Origin: Roseivivax sediminis
Lineage (GTDB): Bacteria > Pseudomonadota > Alphaproteobacteria > Rhodobacterales > Rhodobacteraceae
Assembly (NCBI RefSeq): GCF_900112685.1
Contig: NZ_FOMS01000005.1
Span: forward strand, 62,001 to 126,000
Direction: 5' to 3'
DNA length: 64,000 nt
Of this stretch, positions 49,409 through 58,212 are shown in pieces. The notes below the pieces were generated by a model that was not told where the DNA came from, did no database searches, and saw nothing but the letters and a program-made list of their open reading frames with translations. Position 1 is the first letter of the stretch. Each line of letters starts with the position of its first letter. Both the position numbers and the translations under genes were made by a program.

Positions 49409-50902
49409 ATGAGCAGCGAGCTCGTCATCGTCTATCACCGCCAGCCCTACGAAGAGGTCATCGAGGACGGCAAGACCGTCTTCAAGGAGAACAAGAGCCC
49501 CAACGGCATCGTGCCGACGCTCAAGTCCTTTTTCGGACGCGTGAAGAACGCCGCCTGGGTCGCCTGGAAAGAGGCTGAGGATACCTCGAACCCCGGCTTC
49601 GAGCGCGTGATCGAGATCGAGGACAGCTTCGGCAGGTACACCGTCTCGCGCCTGCCGCTGACCAAGGATCAGGTCTCGTCCTTCTACCACGTCACCTCCA
49701 AGGAGGCGTTCTGGCCGATCCTTCACGGCTTCAAGGAAAAGTACAACTACGACCCGGTGGACTGGCCGACCTTCAAGCAGGTGAACTGGTCCTTCGCCGA
49801 GGCCGCCGCCGCCGAGGCGGCGCAGGGCGCGTCGGTCTGGGTTCACGACTACAACCTCTGGCTCGTGCCCGGCTATCTGCGGCAGATGCGGGCGGACGTG
49901 CGGATCTCCTTCTTCCACCACACGCCGTTCCCGGCCGCCGACATGTTCAACGTGCTGCCCTGGCGCGGCGAGATCGTCGATTCGCTTCTGGCCTGCGACG
50001 TGGTCGGCTTTCACATCCCGCGCTACGCGTCGAACTTCGTTTCGGTGGTGCGCAGTCTGCGCGATGTCGGGCATGTGCCGCGCAAACCGGTGGAGCCCGA
50101 CTTCATTTCCGACGGCTCGGCGCTGTCGGACCGCACGGTGCCCACCGCGATCCACACCGACGAACGGGTGGTCAAACTCGGCACCACGCCCGTGGGCGTC
50201 GACACCAGCTATATCACGCAGGTCGCGGAGCGCCCCGAAACCGCCACCCGCACGGAAGAGGTGCTCAACGCCATGGCGGGGCGCCGGCTGATCCTGTCGG
50301 TCGGGCGCACCGACTACACCAAGGGCGGGGCCGAACAGCTCCTGACCTTCGAGCGGTTGCTGGAGAAGCGGCCGGACATGGCGCAGCAGCTCAAGCTTCT
50401 GCACATCTCGGTGTCGGCCAACCGCAACATGACCGCCTATGCCGAGATCCAGTCTGAGATCGAGCAGATCGCCGGGCGCATCAACGGCCGTTTCGCGACC
50501 TTCGACCGCACACCGGTGTCGCTCATCTCCAACGCCATCCCGTTCGAGGAACTGGTGTCCTATTACCGCGCCGCCGACGTTGCCTGGATCACGCCGCTCG
50601 CGGACGGGATGAACCTTGTCTGCAAGGAATTCGTCGCCGCCCGCAGCGACGGCGACGGCGTGCTGATCCTGTCGGAATTCGCCGGCGCGGCGATGGAGAT
50701 GAGCTCCGCCATCCTCACCAATCCCTATTCCAACAAGTCGATGGACCATGCCGTCGAGATGGCACTGGACATGGCCGAGGAAGACCGGCGCGCCCGCATG
50801 TCCGAGCTTCGGCGCATGGTCCGGACCTACAACACCGAAGCCTGGGCGAGGGACCAGCTGGCGCTGCTGAACCCCGAGGATTTCGGCACCGAAGCGGCCT
50901 GA
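49409..50902 (+). CDS. ggpS: Glucosylglycerol-phosphate synthase (GT20 family)
   Basis: A 497-residue retaining GT20 transferase. It resembles cyanobacterial GgpS rather than trehalose-phosphate synthase: [37 protein letters not shown], then WVAWKE near the start. It has [46 protein letters not shown] and [14 protein letters not shown]. It would join ADP-glucose (or UDP-glucose) to glycerol-3-phosphate, giving the precursor of the compatible solute glucosylglycerol. AAGGAGGG precedes the ATG. It ends the gpsA-phosphatase-ggpS operon. Trehalose-phosphate synthase is the alternative but less likely call. Confidence 0.85.
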   Translation: MSSELVIVYHRQPYEEVIEDGKTVFKENKSPNGIVPTLKSFFGRVKNAAWVAWKEAEDTSNPGFERVIEIEDSFGRYTVSRLPLTKDQVSSFYHVTSKEAFWPILHGFKEKYNYDPVDWPTFKQVNWSFAEAAAAEAAQGASVWVHDYNLWLVPGYLRQMRADVRISFFHHTPFPAADMFNVLPWRGEIVDSLLACDVVGFHIPRYASNFVSVVRSLRDVGHVPRKPVEPDFISDGSALSDRTVPTAIHTDERVVKLGTTPVGVDTSYITQVAERPETATRTEEVLNAMAGRRLILSVGRTDYTKGGAEQLLTFERLLEKRPDMAQQLKLLHISVSANRNMTAYAEIQSEIEQIAGRINGRFATFDRTPVSLISNAIPFEELVSYYRAADVAWITPLADGMNLVCKEFVAARSDGDGVLILSEFAGAAMEMSSAILTNPYSNKSMDHAVEMALDMAEEDRRARMSELRRMVRTYNTEAWARDQLALLNPEDFGTEAA

Positions 50903-50934
50903 CCCACAGCCGGCGCGTGCGGCAGAGGCTGGAC

Positions 50935-50967
50935 GCCTCCGGCGGGAGTATTTGGGGCCCAAAGAAG
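50935..50967 (+). repeat. GGAGTATTT-type intergenic repeat, copy 1
   Basis: GCCTCCGGCGGGAGTATTTG and then GGGCCCAAAGAAG. It lies between two convergent genes (ggpS and aroF). Next to it, GAAGCGC and GCGCTTC can fold into a short hairpin. A related copy at 56241 differs in the middle. Confidence 0.75.
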
Positions 50968-51111
50968 CGCAAGTACGCGCTTCCGCTGAACATGGAGTGC
51001 GCGGGCGGAGGCCGGTGCTTGCGGTTTGCCGGCGCTCGGCCGGCGGTGTCGCCGGGCACGTGTCCCGCCCGGACCGGGGCGGACCGTTCCGGCGGCCCGG
51101 TTTCGCGGGCG

Positions 51112-51143
51112 ACAAACGAAAAGCGGCGCCCGAAGGCGCCGCC
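51112..51143 (-). terminator. Intrinsic terminator of aroF
   Basis: On the minus strand GCGGCGCC and GGCGCCGC form a perfect 8-bp stem with loop TTCG, followed by TTTTCGTTTGT. It starts 28 bases beyond the aroF stop. The loop UUCG and the U-run make this a strong terminator. Confidence 0.85.
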
Positions 51144-51169
51144 CAACCGCCGCTCAAGGACCGAGACGA

Positions 51170-52537
51170 TCAGCCTGCGGCCACGGCGCGCCCGTCGCGG
51201 TGCGCCGTGAGCTCCTCGGCCACGAGGAACGCCAGTTCCAGCGATTGCGAGGCGTTGAGCCGCGGATCGCAGGCGGTATGGTAGCGGTCCGACAGGTTCT
51301 CGTCGCTGACCGCGTAGACGCCGCCGGTGCATTCGGTCACGTCCTGGCCGGTCATCTCGAAATGCACACCGCCGGGCACCGTGCCCTCGGCCTTGTGCAC
51401 CGCGAAGAAGTCGCGCACCTCGCGCAGCACAGCCTCGAACGGCCGGGTCTTGTAGCCGGAGGCCGACTTGACCGTGTTGCCGTGCATCGGGTCGCACACC
51501 CAGGTCACGTTGGCGCCCTCTTCTCGCACCGCCTCGATCAGGCGCGGCAGATGCTCGGCGGCCTTGCCGGCGCCGAAGCGGGCGATCAGCGTCAGCCGGC
51601 CTTCCTCGTTCTCGGGATTGAGCCGGGCCATGAGCGTCTTGAGATCGTCCGCCGTCAGCGACGGCCCGCACTTGAGCCCCACCGGGTTCAGCACGCCGCG
51701 CGCGAATTCCACATGCGCGCCGTCCGGCTGCCGCGTGCGGTCGCCGATCCAGATCATGTGGCCCGAACCCGCCAGCCACTTGCCCGAGGTGGAATCGAGC
51801 CGGCACAGCGCCTCCTCGTATTCCAGCAGCAGCGATTCGTGGCTGGTGTAGAACTCCACCGTCCGAAGGTTGTGGTTCGTGTCGCTCTCCAGACCCGCCG
51901 CCTTCATGAAGTCGAGCGTGTCCGAGATCCGCCCCGCAAGTTCGCGGTACTGCGCGGCCTTCTCGCTTTCGGTGAAGCCGAGCGTCCAGGCATGGACCTG
52001 GTGCACGTCGGCATACCCGCCGGTCGAGAACGCGCGAAGGAGGTTCAGCGTCGCCGCCGCCTGGGTGTAGGCCTGCAGCATCTTCTCGGGATCCGGCAGC
52101 CGCGCCTCGGAGGTGAACGGCAGCTCGTTGATGATGTCGCCGCGGTAGGACGGCAGCTCCACCCCGTCCTTGACCTCGACCGGCGCGGAGCGCGGCTTGG
52201 CGAACTGTCCGGCCATGCGGCCGATCTTCACCACCGGAACCTTGGCGCCGTAGGTCAGCACCATCGCCATCTGCAGCATGACCTTGAACGTATCGCGGAT
52301 CGCATCCGCGGAGAACTGGTCGAACGCCTCGGCGCAGTCGCCGCCCTGCAGCACGAACGCCTCCCCGCGCGAGGCGGCGGCAAGCTCGCGCTTCAGCCGC
52401 CGCGCCTCCCCGGCGAAGACGAGCGGCGGATACTTGGCAAGACGGCCTTCCACGGACCGCAGCGCGGCCGCGTCGGTATAGTCCGGCATCTGCACCCGAG
52501 GCTTGTCGCGCCAGGCCGATTTCTGCCACTCCGTCAT
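51170..52537 (-). CDS. aroF: Class II DAHP synthase
   Basis: A 455-residue plant-type enzyme that condenses phosphoenolpyruvate and erythrose-4-phosphate, the entry to aromatic amino acids. It has [61 protein letters not shown] and [19 protein letters not shown], the family signatures. The Cys in GGDCAE is the metal ligand. It shares no similarity with the class I AroG/F/H enzymes of E. coli. It is divergent from the GlxA regulator with 182 bases between. Confidence 0.96.
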   Translation of the reverse strand: MTEWQKSAWRDKPRVQMPDYTDAAALRSVEGRLAKYPPLVFAGEARRLKRELAAASRGEAFVLQGGDCAEAFDQFSADAIRDTFKVMLQMAMVLTYGAKVPVVKIGRMAGQFAKPRSAPVEVKDGVELPSYRGDIINELPFTSEARLPDPEKMLQAYTQAAATLNLLRAFSTGGYADVHQVHAWTLGFTESEKAAQYRELAGRISDTLDFMKAAGLESDTNHNLRTVEFYTSHESLLLEYEEALCRLDSTSGKWLAGSGHMIWIGDRTRQPDGAHVEFARGVLNPVGLKCGPSLTADDLKTLMARLNPENEEGRLTLIARFGAGKAAEHLPRLIEAVREEGANVTWVCDPMHGNTVKSASGYKTRPFEAVLREVRDFFAVHKAEGTVPGGVHFEMTGQDVTECTGGVYAVSDENLSDRYHTACDPRLNASQSLELAFLVAEELTAHRDGRAVAAG

Positions 52538-52719
52538 CGTCTTTCTCCGTTAACTTGCAGGGCCTGAACCCTGCCATTCGACAGCACGCGAGGTCTATAT
52601 CGAAGCGGAGGCACGCTGGCCAGCGAAGAAATCCCGCGAGTCGCTTGACGCCGCCCGCGACTTCTGGACTCTGGCCCTCTATCCGGACCGGGTCCGGTCT
52701 GTGTGTGTGAGATGCGCGT

Positions 52720-53721
52720 ATGAAGCAGAGGGCCCCCGCGGAGGATCTTTACGCCACCGGCAAGCAACGCCGTTTCGTCTTTGTCCTCCTGCCCAATTTC
52801 ACCCTGCTGAGCTTTGCCTCGGCGGTCGAGACGCTACGCATCGCCAACCGCATGGCCGGCCGCGCACTCTACACCTGGACCACGACCGGAGAGGACGGCG
52901 GCACGGTGGCCTGCTCGGCCGGCCCGGTCTTCCAGCTCGACACCGTGCTGCCGACGCTGGGCCGCGACGACACGCTGATGGTCTGCGCCGGGCTGAAGGT
53001 GCGCGAGGCGATGACCAAGCGGCTGCTCAACTGGCTGCGGCGCGAAGCGCGGCACGGGCCGGTCCTCGGCGCGCTCTGCACCGGCACGCAGGTCCTCGCC
53101 GAGGCCGGTCTTCTCGACGGCAAGCGCGCCACCATTCACTGGGAGAACCACGACAGCTTTGCCGAGGATTTCGACGAGGTGCACCTGTCGAAATCGGTCT
53201 TCGTGGTTGACGGCAACGTGGTCAGCGCCGCCGGCGGCACCGCGACGATCGATCTGATGCTCAACCTCATCGCCGCGCATCACGGGCCGGACCTCGCCAA
53301 CGCGGTTGCGGACCAGTTGATCTATTCGTCGATCCGCACCGACCAGGACACCCAGCGGCTGTCCGTGCCCACCCGCATCGGCGTGCGCCATCCCAAGCTG
53401 GCCGAGGTCATCCACAAGATGGAAGCGCATATCGAGGAGCCGATCACCCCGGCACAGCTCGCGAGCCAGGTCGGCATGTCGACGCGCCAGCTCGAACGGC
53501 TGTTCCGACGCTACCTCAACCGCTCGCCCAAGCGCTACTACATGGAATTGCGGCTGCAGAAGGCGCGCAACCTGTTGATGCAGACGGACATGAGCGTGAT
53601 CAACGTGGCGCTCGCCTGCGGCTTCGCGAGCCCGTCGCACTTCTCCAAGTGCTACCGCGCCCATTACGAAACGACGCCCTACCGCGAACGCGGCAGCCAC
53701 GGGACACGCGAACAGGCGTAA
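52720..53721 (+). CDS. GlxA-family AraC-type regulator with DJ-1/PfpI domain
   Basis: A 333-residue regulator. Residues about 18-190 are a class I amidotransferase-like (PfpI) domain, with LCTGTQVLAEAGLLDGKRAT around the conserved Cys. Residues about 215-320 hold two AraC helix-turn-helix motifs (LASQVGMSTRQLERLFRRYL, NVALACGFASPSHFSKCYRA). Relatives such as GbdR and ArgR regulate betaine, carnitine or amino acid use. The gene reads toward an ABC importer and a homocysteine methyltransferase, which it may control. Its ligand is unknown. Confidence 0.9.
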   Translation: MKQRAPAEDLYATGKQRRFVFVLLPNFTLLSFASAVETLRIANRMAGRALYTWTTTGEDGGTVACSAGPVFQLDTVLPTLGRDDTLMVCAGLKVREAMTKRLLNWLRREARHGPVLGALCTGTQVLAEAGLLDGKRATIHWENHDSFAEDFDEVHLSKSVFVVDGNVVSAAGGTATIDLMLNLIAAHHGPDLANAVADQLIYSSIRTDQDTQRLSVPTRIGVRHPKLAEVIHKMEAHIEEPITPAQLASQVGMSTRQLERLFRRYLNRSPKRYYMELRLQKARNLLMQTDMSVINVALACGFASPSHFSKCYRAHYETTPYRERGSHGTREQA

Positions 53722-54101
53722 GGCGTGGCCAGACGGCGCCGGGCCAGAGCCGGCCCGCGGGTTCACGGCCATGCCCCCTGAGGTCCGCGCTTTGTCCCGG
53801 TCACATACCTCAGCCCCCCGCACGCGGCGGACAAGGCGCCGCTCCCGGCGCGGGACTGCGGCAGGCATGCGATGCGCGCAGGAGGCGGGTCCGGCGTCTA
53901 CGGGCCGGTCCGGGCCGATCGGCGCGCTGCTCCGCCGGCATGACGGGCGAGCCTGCCCCCGCAAGCATTCAAAACAATCCCTTACACTCTAGCTTTCACC
54001 CCGCTCGTGCACACAAGCCGCCGCCGGGCTCTTTACTTTCGATGCAGCCCGCCGCACCCTCCGGCGCAGGACAAGCATCCGAGAACAGGGAGACAGACCA
54101 G
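53722..54101. other. Intergenic region glxA / ABC importer
   Basis: 380 bases without a gene I can support. The left half contains copy B of the 33-bp dispersed repeat. The right half (AACAATCCCTTACACTCTAG) is AT-rich and probably carries the importer promoter, roughly 110-130 bases before the binding-protein start. Confidence 0.5.
53778..53810 (+). repeat. 33-bp dispersed repeat, copy B
   Basis: CTGAGGTCCGCGCTTTGTCC and the following CGGTCACATACCT match 38648-38680 at 29 of 33 positions in the same orientation. It lies 57 bases after the stop of the GlxA-type regulator gene. Confidence 0.65.
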
Positions 54102-55295
54102 ATGAAAAAGCTCTTGATGGCCACCGCCGCGACGGCGCTGGCGTCGGGCGGCGCAATGGCGCAAAGCGACGACGTGAAGATCGGAATCGTCTTCGGTTTC
54201 ACCGGCCCGATCGAATCCCTCACACCCGCGATGGGCGCCTCCGCCGAACTGGCGCTGGAAGAAATCAACGAGAGCGGTGCTTTCCTGGGCGGCACCACGC
54301 TCACCCCGGTCACCGCCGATTCCACCTGCGTCGACAGCGCCGCGGCCACCGCAGCCGCCGAACGCCTGGTGACGACCGACGGAGTCGTGGCGATCGTGGG
54401 CGCCGACTGCTCGGGCGTGACCGGCGCGGTCCTGTCCAACGTCGCGGTGCCGAACGGCGTGCCGATGATTTCGCCCTCGGCGACCTCTCCGGGTCTGTCG
54501 GAGGCCGAGGATGACGGGCTGTTCTTCCGCACCGCGCCGTCGGACGCGCGCCAGGGCGAAGTGCTCGCCGGCATTCTCGAAACCGAGGGCGTCGACTCCG
54601 TCGCCGTGACCTACACCAACAACGATTACGGCAAGGGCCTGTCGGACAGCTTCGTCGCCGCCTTCGAGGAGGCCGGCGGAGAGGTCACGCTCACCGCCCC
54701 GCACGAGGACAACAAGGCCGACTACTCGGCCGAGATCGGTGCCCTGGCCTCGGCCGGCGGCGACGTCCTCGTGGTGCTCGGCTACGCCGATTCGGGCGGC
54801 CGCGGGATGATCCAGGCAGCCGCCGACACCGGCGCCTTCTCGACCTTCATGATGGGCGACGGGATGTATTCCGATGTCCTGCTCGACGACTTCGGCGATG
54901 TGCTCGAAGGCTCCTACGGCGCGGTGCCGTGGTCGCAGGGCGAAGGCGCGGAGGCGTTCTCCGCCCTCGTCAACGAACGCGGCGAATTCGATCCCGAAAG
55001 CACGTATACCCGCGAAAGCTACGACGCGGCGGCACTTCTGGTGCTGGCGATGCAGGCCGGCGGCGAAGCGACCTCCGAGGCCGCGGCGGCGAACGTCATG
55101 GACGTGGCCAACGCCCCGGGCGAAGAGATCATGCCGGGCGAGCTCGGCAAGGCGCTGGAGATCCTCGCCGAGGGCGGCGAGATCGACTACGTCGGCGCGA
55201 CCGACGTGGAGCTGATCGGCCCGGGCGAAGCCGCCGGCACGTACCGTTACTACACGATCACGGACGGCGCCTTCGAGACGGTCGAATTCCGCTGA
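54102..55295 (+). CDS. Branched-chain-amino-acid-type ABC substrate-binding protein
   Basis: A 397-residue periplasmic protein. The signal peptide is about 1-21 (AAT...GGAMAQ). The mature part is a type I periplasmic binding fold: VKIGIVFGFTGPIESLTPAMGASAELALEEINE, then GVVAIVGADCSGVTGAV and VTYTNNDYGKGLSDSFVAAF. Relatives take up branched-chain amino acids, urea, amides or aromatic compounds. It is first of a six-gene run ending at a strong terminator, with a 149-base gap before the ATPase genes. CAGGGAGAC precedes the ATG. Confidence 0.9.
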   Translation: MKKLLMATAATALASGGAMAQSDDVKIGIVFGFTGPIESLTPAMGASAELALEEINESGAFLGGTTLTPVTADSTCVDSAAATAAAERLVTTDGVVAIVGADCSGVTGAVLSNVAVPNGVPMISPSATSPGLSEAEDDGLFFRTAPSDARQGEVLAGILETEGVDSVAVTYTNNDYGKGLSDSFVAAFEEAGGEVTLTAPHEDNKADYSAEIGALASAGGDVLVVLGYADSGGRGMIQAAADTGAFSTFMMGDGMYSDVLLDDFGDVLEGSYGAVPWSQGEGAEAFSALVNERGEFDPESTYTRESYDAAALLVLAMQAGGEATSEAAAANVMDVANAPGEEIMPGELGKALEILAEGGEIDYVGATDVELIGPGEAAGTYRYYTITDGAFETVEFR

Positions 55296-55444
55296 GGAAA
55301 GCTTGAATTTTTCGGAATGGCCGTACAGAGATGCGGCCGTTCCGTACATCCGGCGCCCGGAACTGCGCCGCAAGTGTACGAAACGTACGATAACAAGACG
55401 GCCGAGGCGACACGGACGCGCCCGGCCCGCACAGGGATGACGCC

Positions 55445-56221
55445 GTGATCCGGGTCGAGAACCTTCACCGCCATTTCGGCGGCTTCCGCGCCGTGGACGG
55501 CGCCACGCTGGAGATCGCCCCCGGCTCCATCACCGGGCTCGTGGGGCCGAACGGCGCCGGAAAATCCACTCTTTTCAATTGCGTGGCAGGCGCTCTTCCA
55601 CCGACATCCGGGACCGTTCTCATGGACGGCGAGGACATCACCGGCCTTCCGCCGCACGCGCTCTTTCACAAGGGGCTCCTGCGCACCTTCCAGATCGCGC
55701 ACGAGTTTTCCTCCATGAGCTGCCGCGAGAACCTGATGATGGTCCCCGGCGAGCAGTCCGGGGAAACGCTCTGGAACGCCTGGTTCGGACGCGGCCGGAT
55801 TCGCGATGAAGAGGCGGAACTTCTGAAGAAAGCCGACGAAGTTCTTGATTTCCTGACTATTTCACATCTGAAGGACGAACGCGCCGGAAACCTCTCGGGC
55901 GGCCAGAAAAAGCTCCTGGAGCTGGGCCGCACGATGATGGTCGACGCCAAGATCGTCTTTCTCGACGAGGTCGGCGCGGGCGTGAACCGCACGCTCCTGA
56001 ACACCATCGGCGACGCGATCCGCCGCCTCAACGAGGAGCGCGGCTACACGTTCTGCATGATCGAGCACGACATGGATTTCATCGGCCGGCTGTGCGACCC
56101 GGTCATTGTAATGGCCGAGGGCAAGGTGCTGGCCGAGGGCAATATCGACCAGATCAAGGCCGACGAGCGGGTGATCGAGGCGTATCTCGGCACCGGGCTC
56201 AAGAACAAGGAGACGGCGTGA
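55445..56221 (+). CDS. livG: ABC importer ATPase, LivG type
   Basis: A 258-residue ATPase. Walker A is GPNGAGKS at about 34-41, the signature LSGGQKKLLELGR, Walker B IVFLDEVGAGVN (with Val-Gly instead of Pro-Ser/Thr) and FCMIEHDMDFI. It starts with GTG at 55445; an ATG seven bases earlier is out of frame. Together with LivF, LivH and LivM it forms the inner-membrane importer. A repeat element separates it from livF. Confidence 0.93.
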   Translation: MIRVENLHRHFGGFRAVDGATLEIAPGSITGLVGPNGAGKSTLFNCVAGALPPTSGTVLMDGEDITGLPPHALFHKGLLRTFQIAHEFSSMSCRENLMMVPGEQSGETLWNAWFGRGRIRDEEAELLKKADEVLDFLTISHLKDERAGNLSGGQKKLLELGRTMMVDAKIVFLDEVGAGVNRTLLNTIGDAIRRLNEERGYTFCMIEHDMDFIGRLCDPVIVMAEGKVLAEGNIDQIKADERVIEAYLGTGLKNKETA

Positions 56222-56240
56222 TGGCCGCACCGTCGCGTCG

Positions 56241-56290
56241 GTGGGGGCTCTGCCCCCTACACCCCCCGGAGTATTTCGGACGAGAAGAAG
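56241..56290 (+). repeat. GGAGTATTT-type intergenic repeat, copy 2, inside the importer operon
   Basis: The stem GTGGGGGCTCTGCCCCCTAC is followed by CCCCCCGGAGTATTTCGGAC and GAGAAGAAG. It fills the 82-base gap between livG and livF, and its end lies 14 bases before the livF start codon. Confidence 0.8.
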
Positions 56291-56303
56291 CCGGGGGTCG
56301 GGG

Positions 56304-57125
56304 ATGAGCGATCCGTTGCACGACGACCGAGGCAACCGCGATAGGTCGATCACCAATCCCGCCGGCCAAGGCAGCCCGCTGCCGAACTATCGCGGCGAGG
56401 CGGTTCCGGCGCCGGGTGGGCCGTTCCTGATCGGGGATGCGATGACCGGCGGCTATGGCCGCGGCGCGGACATCCTGCACGGCTGCACCATCGCGGTGGA
56501 GCGCGGCGAGATCGCGGTGATCGTGGGCCCCAACGGTGCGGGCAAGTCCACCGCCATGAAGGCCGTCTTCGGCATGCTGGAGCTTCGCGAGGGTGCGGTC
56601 CGGCTCGACGGCGAGGACATCACCCGGCTCAGCCCGCAGGACCGGGTGAAAAAAGGCATGGGCTTCGTTCCGCAGAATTCCAACATCTTCACCTCGATGA
56701 GCGTGGAGGAGAACCTCGAGATGGGCGCCTTCATCCGCGAGGACGACATTTCCGAAACGATGGCGCAGGTTTACGAGCTGTTCCCGATCCTGAAGGACAA
56801 GCGCCGCCAGCCGGCAGGCGAGCTGTCGGGCGGGCAGCGCCAGCAGGTCGCCGTGGGTCGGGCGCTGATGACCCAGCCGAAGGTGCTGATGCTTGACGAG
56901 CCGACGGCGGGGGTGTCGCCGATCGTCATGGACGAGTTGTTCGACCGCATCATCGAGGTGGCGCGGACCGGCATCCCGATCCTGATGGTGGAGCAGAACG
57001 CCCGCCAGGCGCTCGAGATCGCGGACAAGGGGTACGTGCTCGTTCAGGGGCGCAACGCCCATACCGGGACCGGCAAGGAACTCCTGGCCGACGCGGACGT
57101 GCGCCGGAGCTTCCTGGGGGGATGA
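56304..57125 (+). CDS. livF: ABC importer ATPase, LivF type
   Basis: A 273-residue ATPase, with Walker A GPNGAGKS at about 75-82, the signature LSGGQRQQVAVGRAL and Walker B VLMLDEPTAGVSPIV. Most LivF proteins have Walker A near residue 36-45, so this one carries some 35 extra N-terminal residues, hydrophilic, with many Asp, Arg, Asn and Pro. The start at 56304 sits next to GGGGGTCGGGG, itself at the border of the repeat. It ends 76 bases before livH. The ATG inside, after the extension, is not preceded by a ribosome site. Confidence 0.92.
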   Translation: MSDPLHDDRGNRDRSITNPAGQGSPLPNYRGEAVPAPGGPFLIGDAMTGGYGRGADILHGCTIAVERGEIAVIVGPNGAGKSTAMKAVFGMLELREGAVRLDGEDITRLSPQDRVKKGMGFVPQNSNIFTSMSVEENLEMGAFIREDDISETMAQVYELFPILKDKRRQPAGELSGGQRQQVAVGRALMTQPKVLMLDEPTAGVSPIVMDELFDRIIEVARTGIPILMVEQNARQALEIADKGYVLVQGRNAHTGTGKELLADADVRRSFLGG

Positions 57126-57201
57126 GCATGACCGTCGAGACCCTGCCCGCCCTGGCGGGCGTATTCGCGGGCCTGCCCCGGCGCAGGTCGGAGGCACGCG
57201 C

Positions 57202-58212
57202 ATGGACCTTCTGAACGCCTTCGTGGCGCTGTCGAACTTCGTGCTGATCCCGGCGATCGCCTATGGCTGCCAGCTGGCGCTAGGGGCGCTGGGAGTCACG
57301 CTTGTCTACGGCATCCTGCGCTTTTCCAACTTCGCGCACGGCGACACGATGGCCTTCGGGACGATGGTGGCGATCCTCGTGACATGGGGGCTGCAGGGGC
57401 TGGGGGTGAGCCTCGGGCCGCTGCCGACGGCGCTCCTGGCGATCCCGTTCGGGATCGCGGGATGCGCGCTGCTGCTTCTGGCGACCGACCGGGTCGTGTT
57501 CCGGTTCTACCGGGCGCAGAAGGTCGTGCCGGTGATCCTCGTCATCGTCTCCATGGGCGTGATGTTCGTCTATAACGGGCTGACACGGCTTGTCATCGGG
57601 CCGGACAGCCGGACCTTCGGGGACGGCGCGCGGTACCTGATGAACGCGCGCCAGTTCCGCGAACTGACCGGCCTGTCGGAGCCGCTGGTGATCCGCTCGA
57701 CACAGGCAATCACCGTGGTCACGGCGGTCGTTGTGGTGGCCGCGCTCTTCTGGTTCCTGAACCGCACGCGCACGGGCAAGTCGATGCGCGCCTATTCCGA
57801 CAACGAGGATCTTGCGCTTCTCTCGGGGATCGACCCCGAGCGCGTGGTGCGCGTGACCTGGCTCCTTGTGGCGTGCCTCGCGACCATCGCCGGGGTGCTC
57901 TACGGGCTCGACAAGACCTTCATGCCGTTCACCTATTTCCAGCTTCTGCTGCCGATCTTCGCCGCCGCCATCGTCGGCGGGCTGGGCTCGCCGCTCGGCG
58001 CCATCGCCGGGGGTTTCGTGATCGCCTTCTCCGAGGTCGGCATCACCTATGCGTGGAAGAAGGTGCTGACCTATCTTCTGCCCGAGCCGCTCGAGCCGGA
58101 CGGGCTCGTCCAGCTTCTGGCCACCGACTACAAGTTCGCGGTCAGCTTCATGATCCTCGTGGTGGTGCTGCTGTTCCGGCCCACGGGCCTCTTCCGGGGG
58201 AAATCGGTATGA
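57202..58212 (+). CDS. livH: ABC importer permease, LivH type
   Basis: A 336-residue inner-membrane permease with about eight or nine helices. It has AYGCQLALGALGVTLVYGIL, RFSNFAHGDTMAFGTMVAIL and GLGSPLGAIAGGFVIAFSEV, the LivH hallmarks. GGAGG stands before the ATG. Its stop overlaps the livM start (ATGA). A 28-codon frame at 57128-57214 between livF and livH overlaps its start and is probably not a gene. Confidence 0.93.
   Translation: MDLLNAFVALSNFVLIPAIAYGCQLALGALGVTLVYGILRFSNFAHGDTMAFGTMVAILVTWGLQGLGVSLGPLPTALLAIPFGIAGCALLLLATDRVVFRFYRAQKVVPVILVIVSMGVMFVYNGLTRLVIGPDSRTFGDGARYLMNARQFRELTGLSEPLVIRSTQAITVVTAVVVVAALFWFLNRTRTGKSMRAYSDNEDLALLSGIDPERVVRVTWLLVACLATIAGVLYGLDKTFMPFTYFQLLLPIFAAAIVGGLGSPLGAIAGGFVIAFSEVGITYAWKKVLTYLLPEPLEPDGLVQLLATDYKFAVSFMILVVVLLFRPTGLFRGKSV

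Noticed and set aside
57128-57214. 28-codon frame between livF and livH
   Set aside because: It overlaps the livH start out of frame, has no clear ribosome site of its own and no recognisable sequence. It may be chance.
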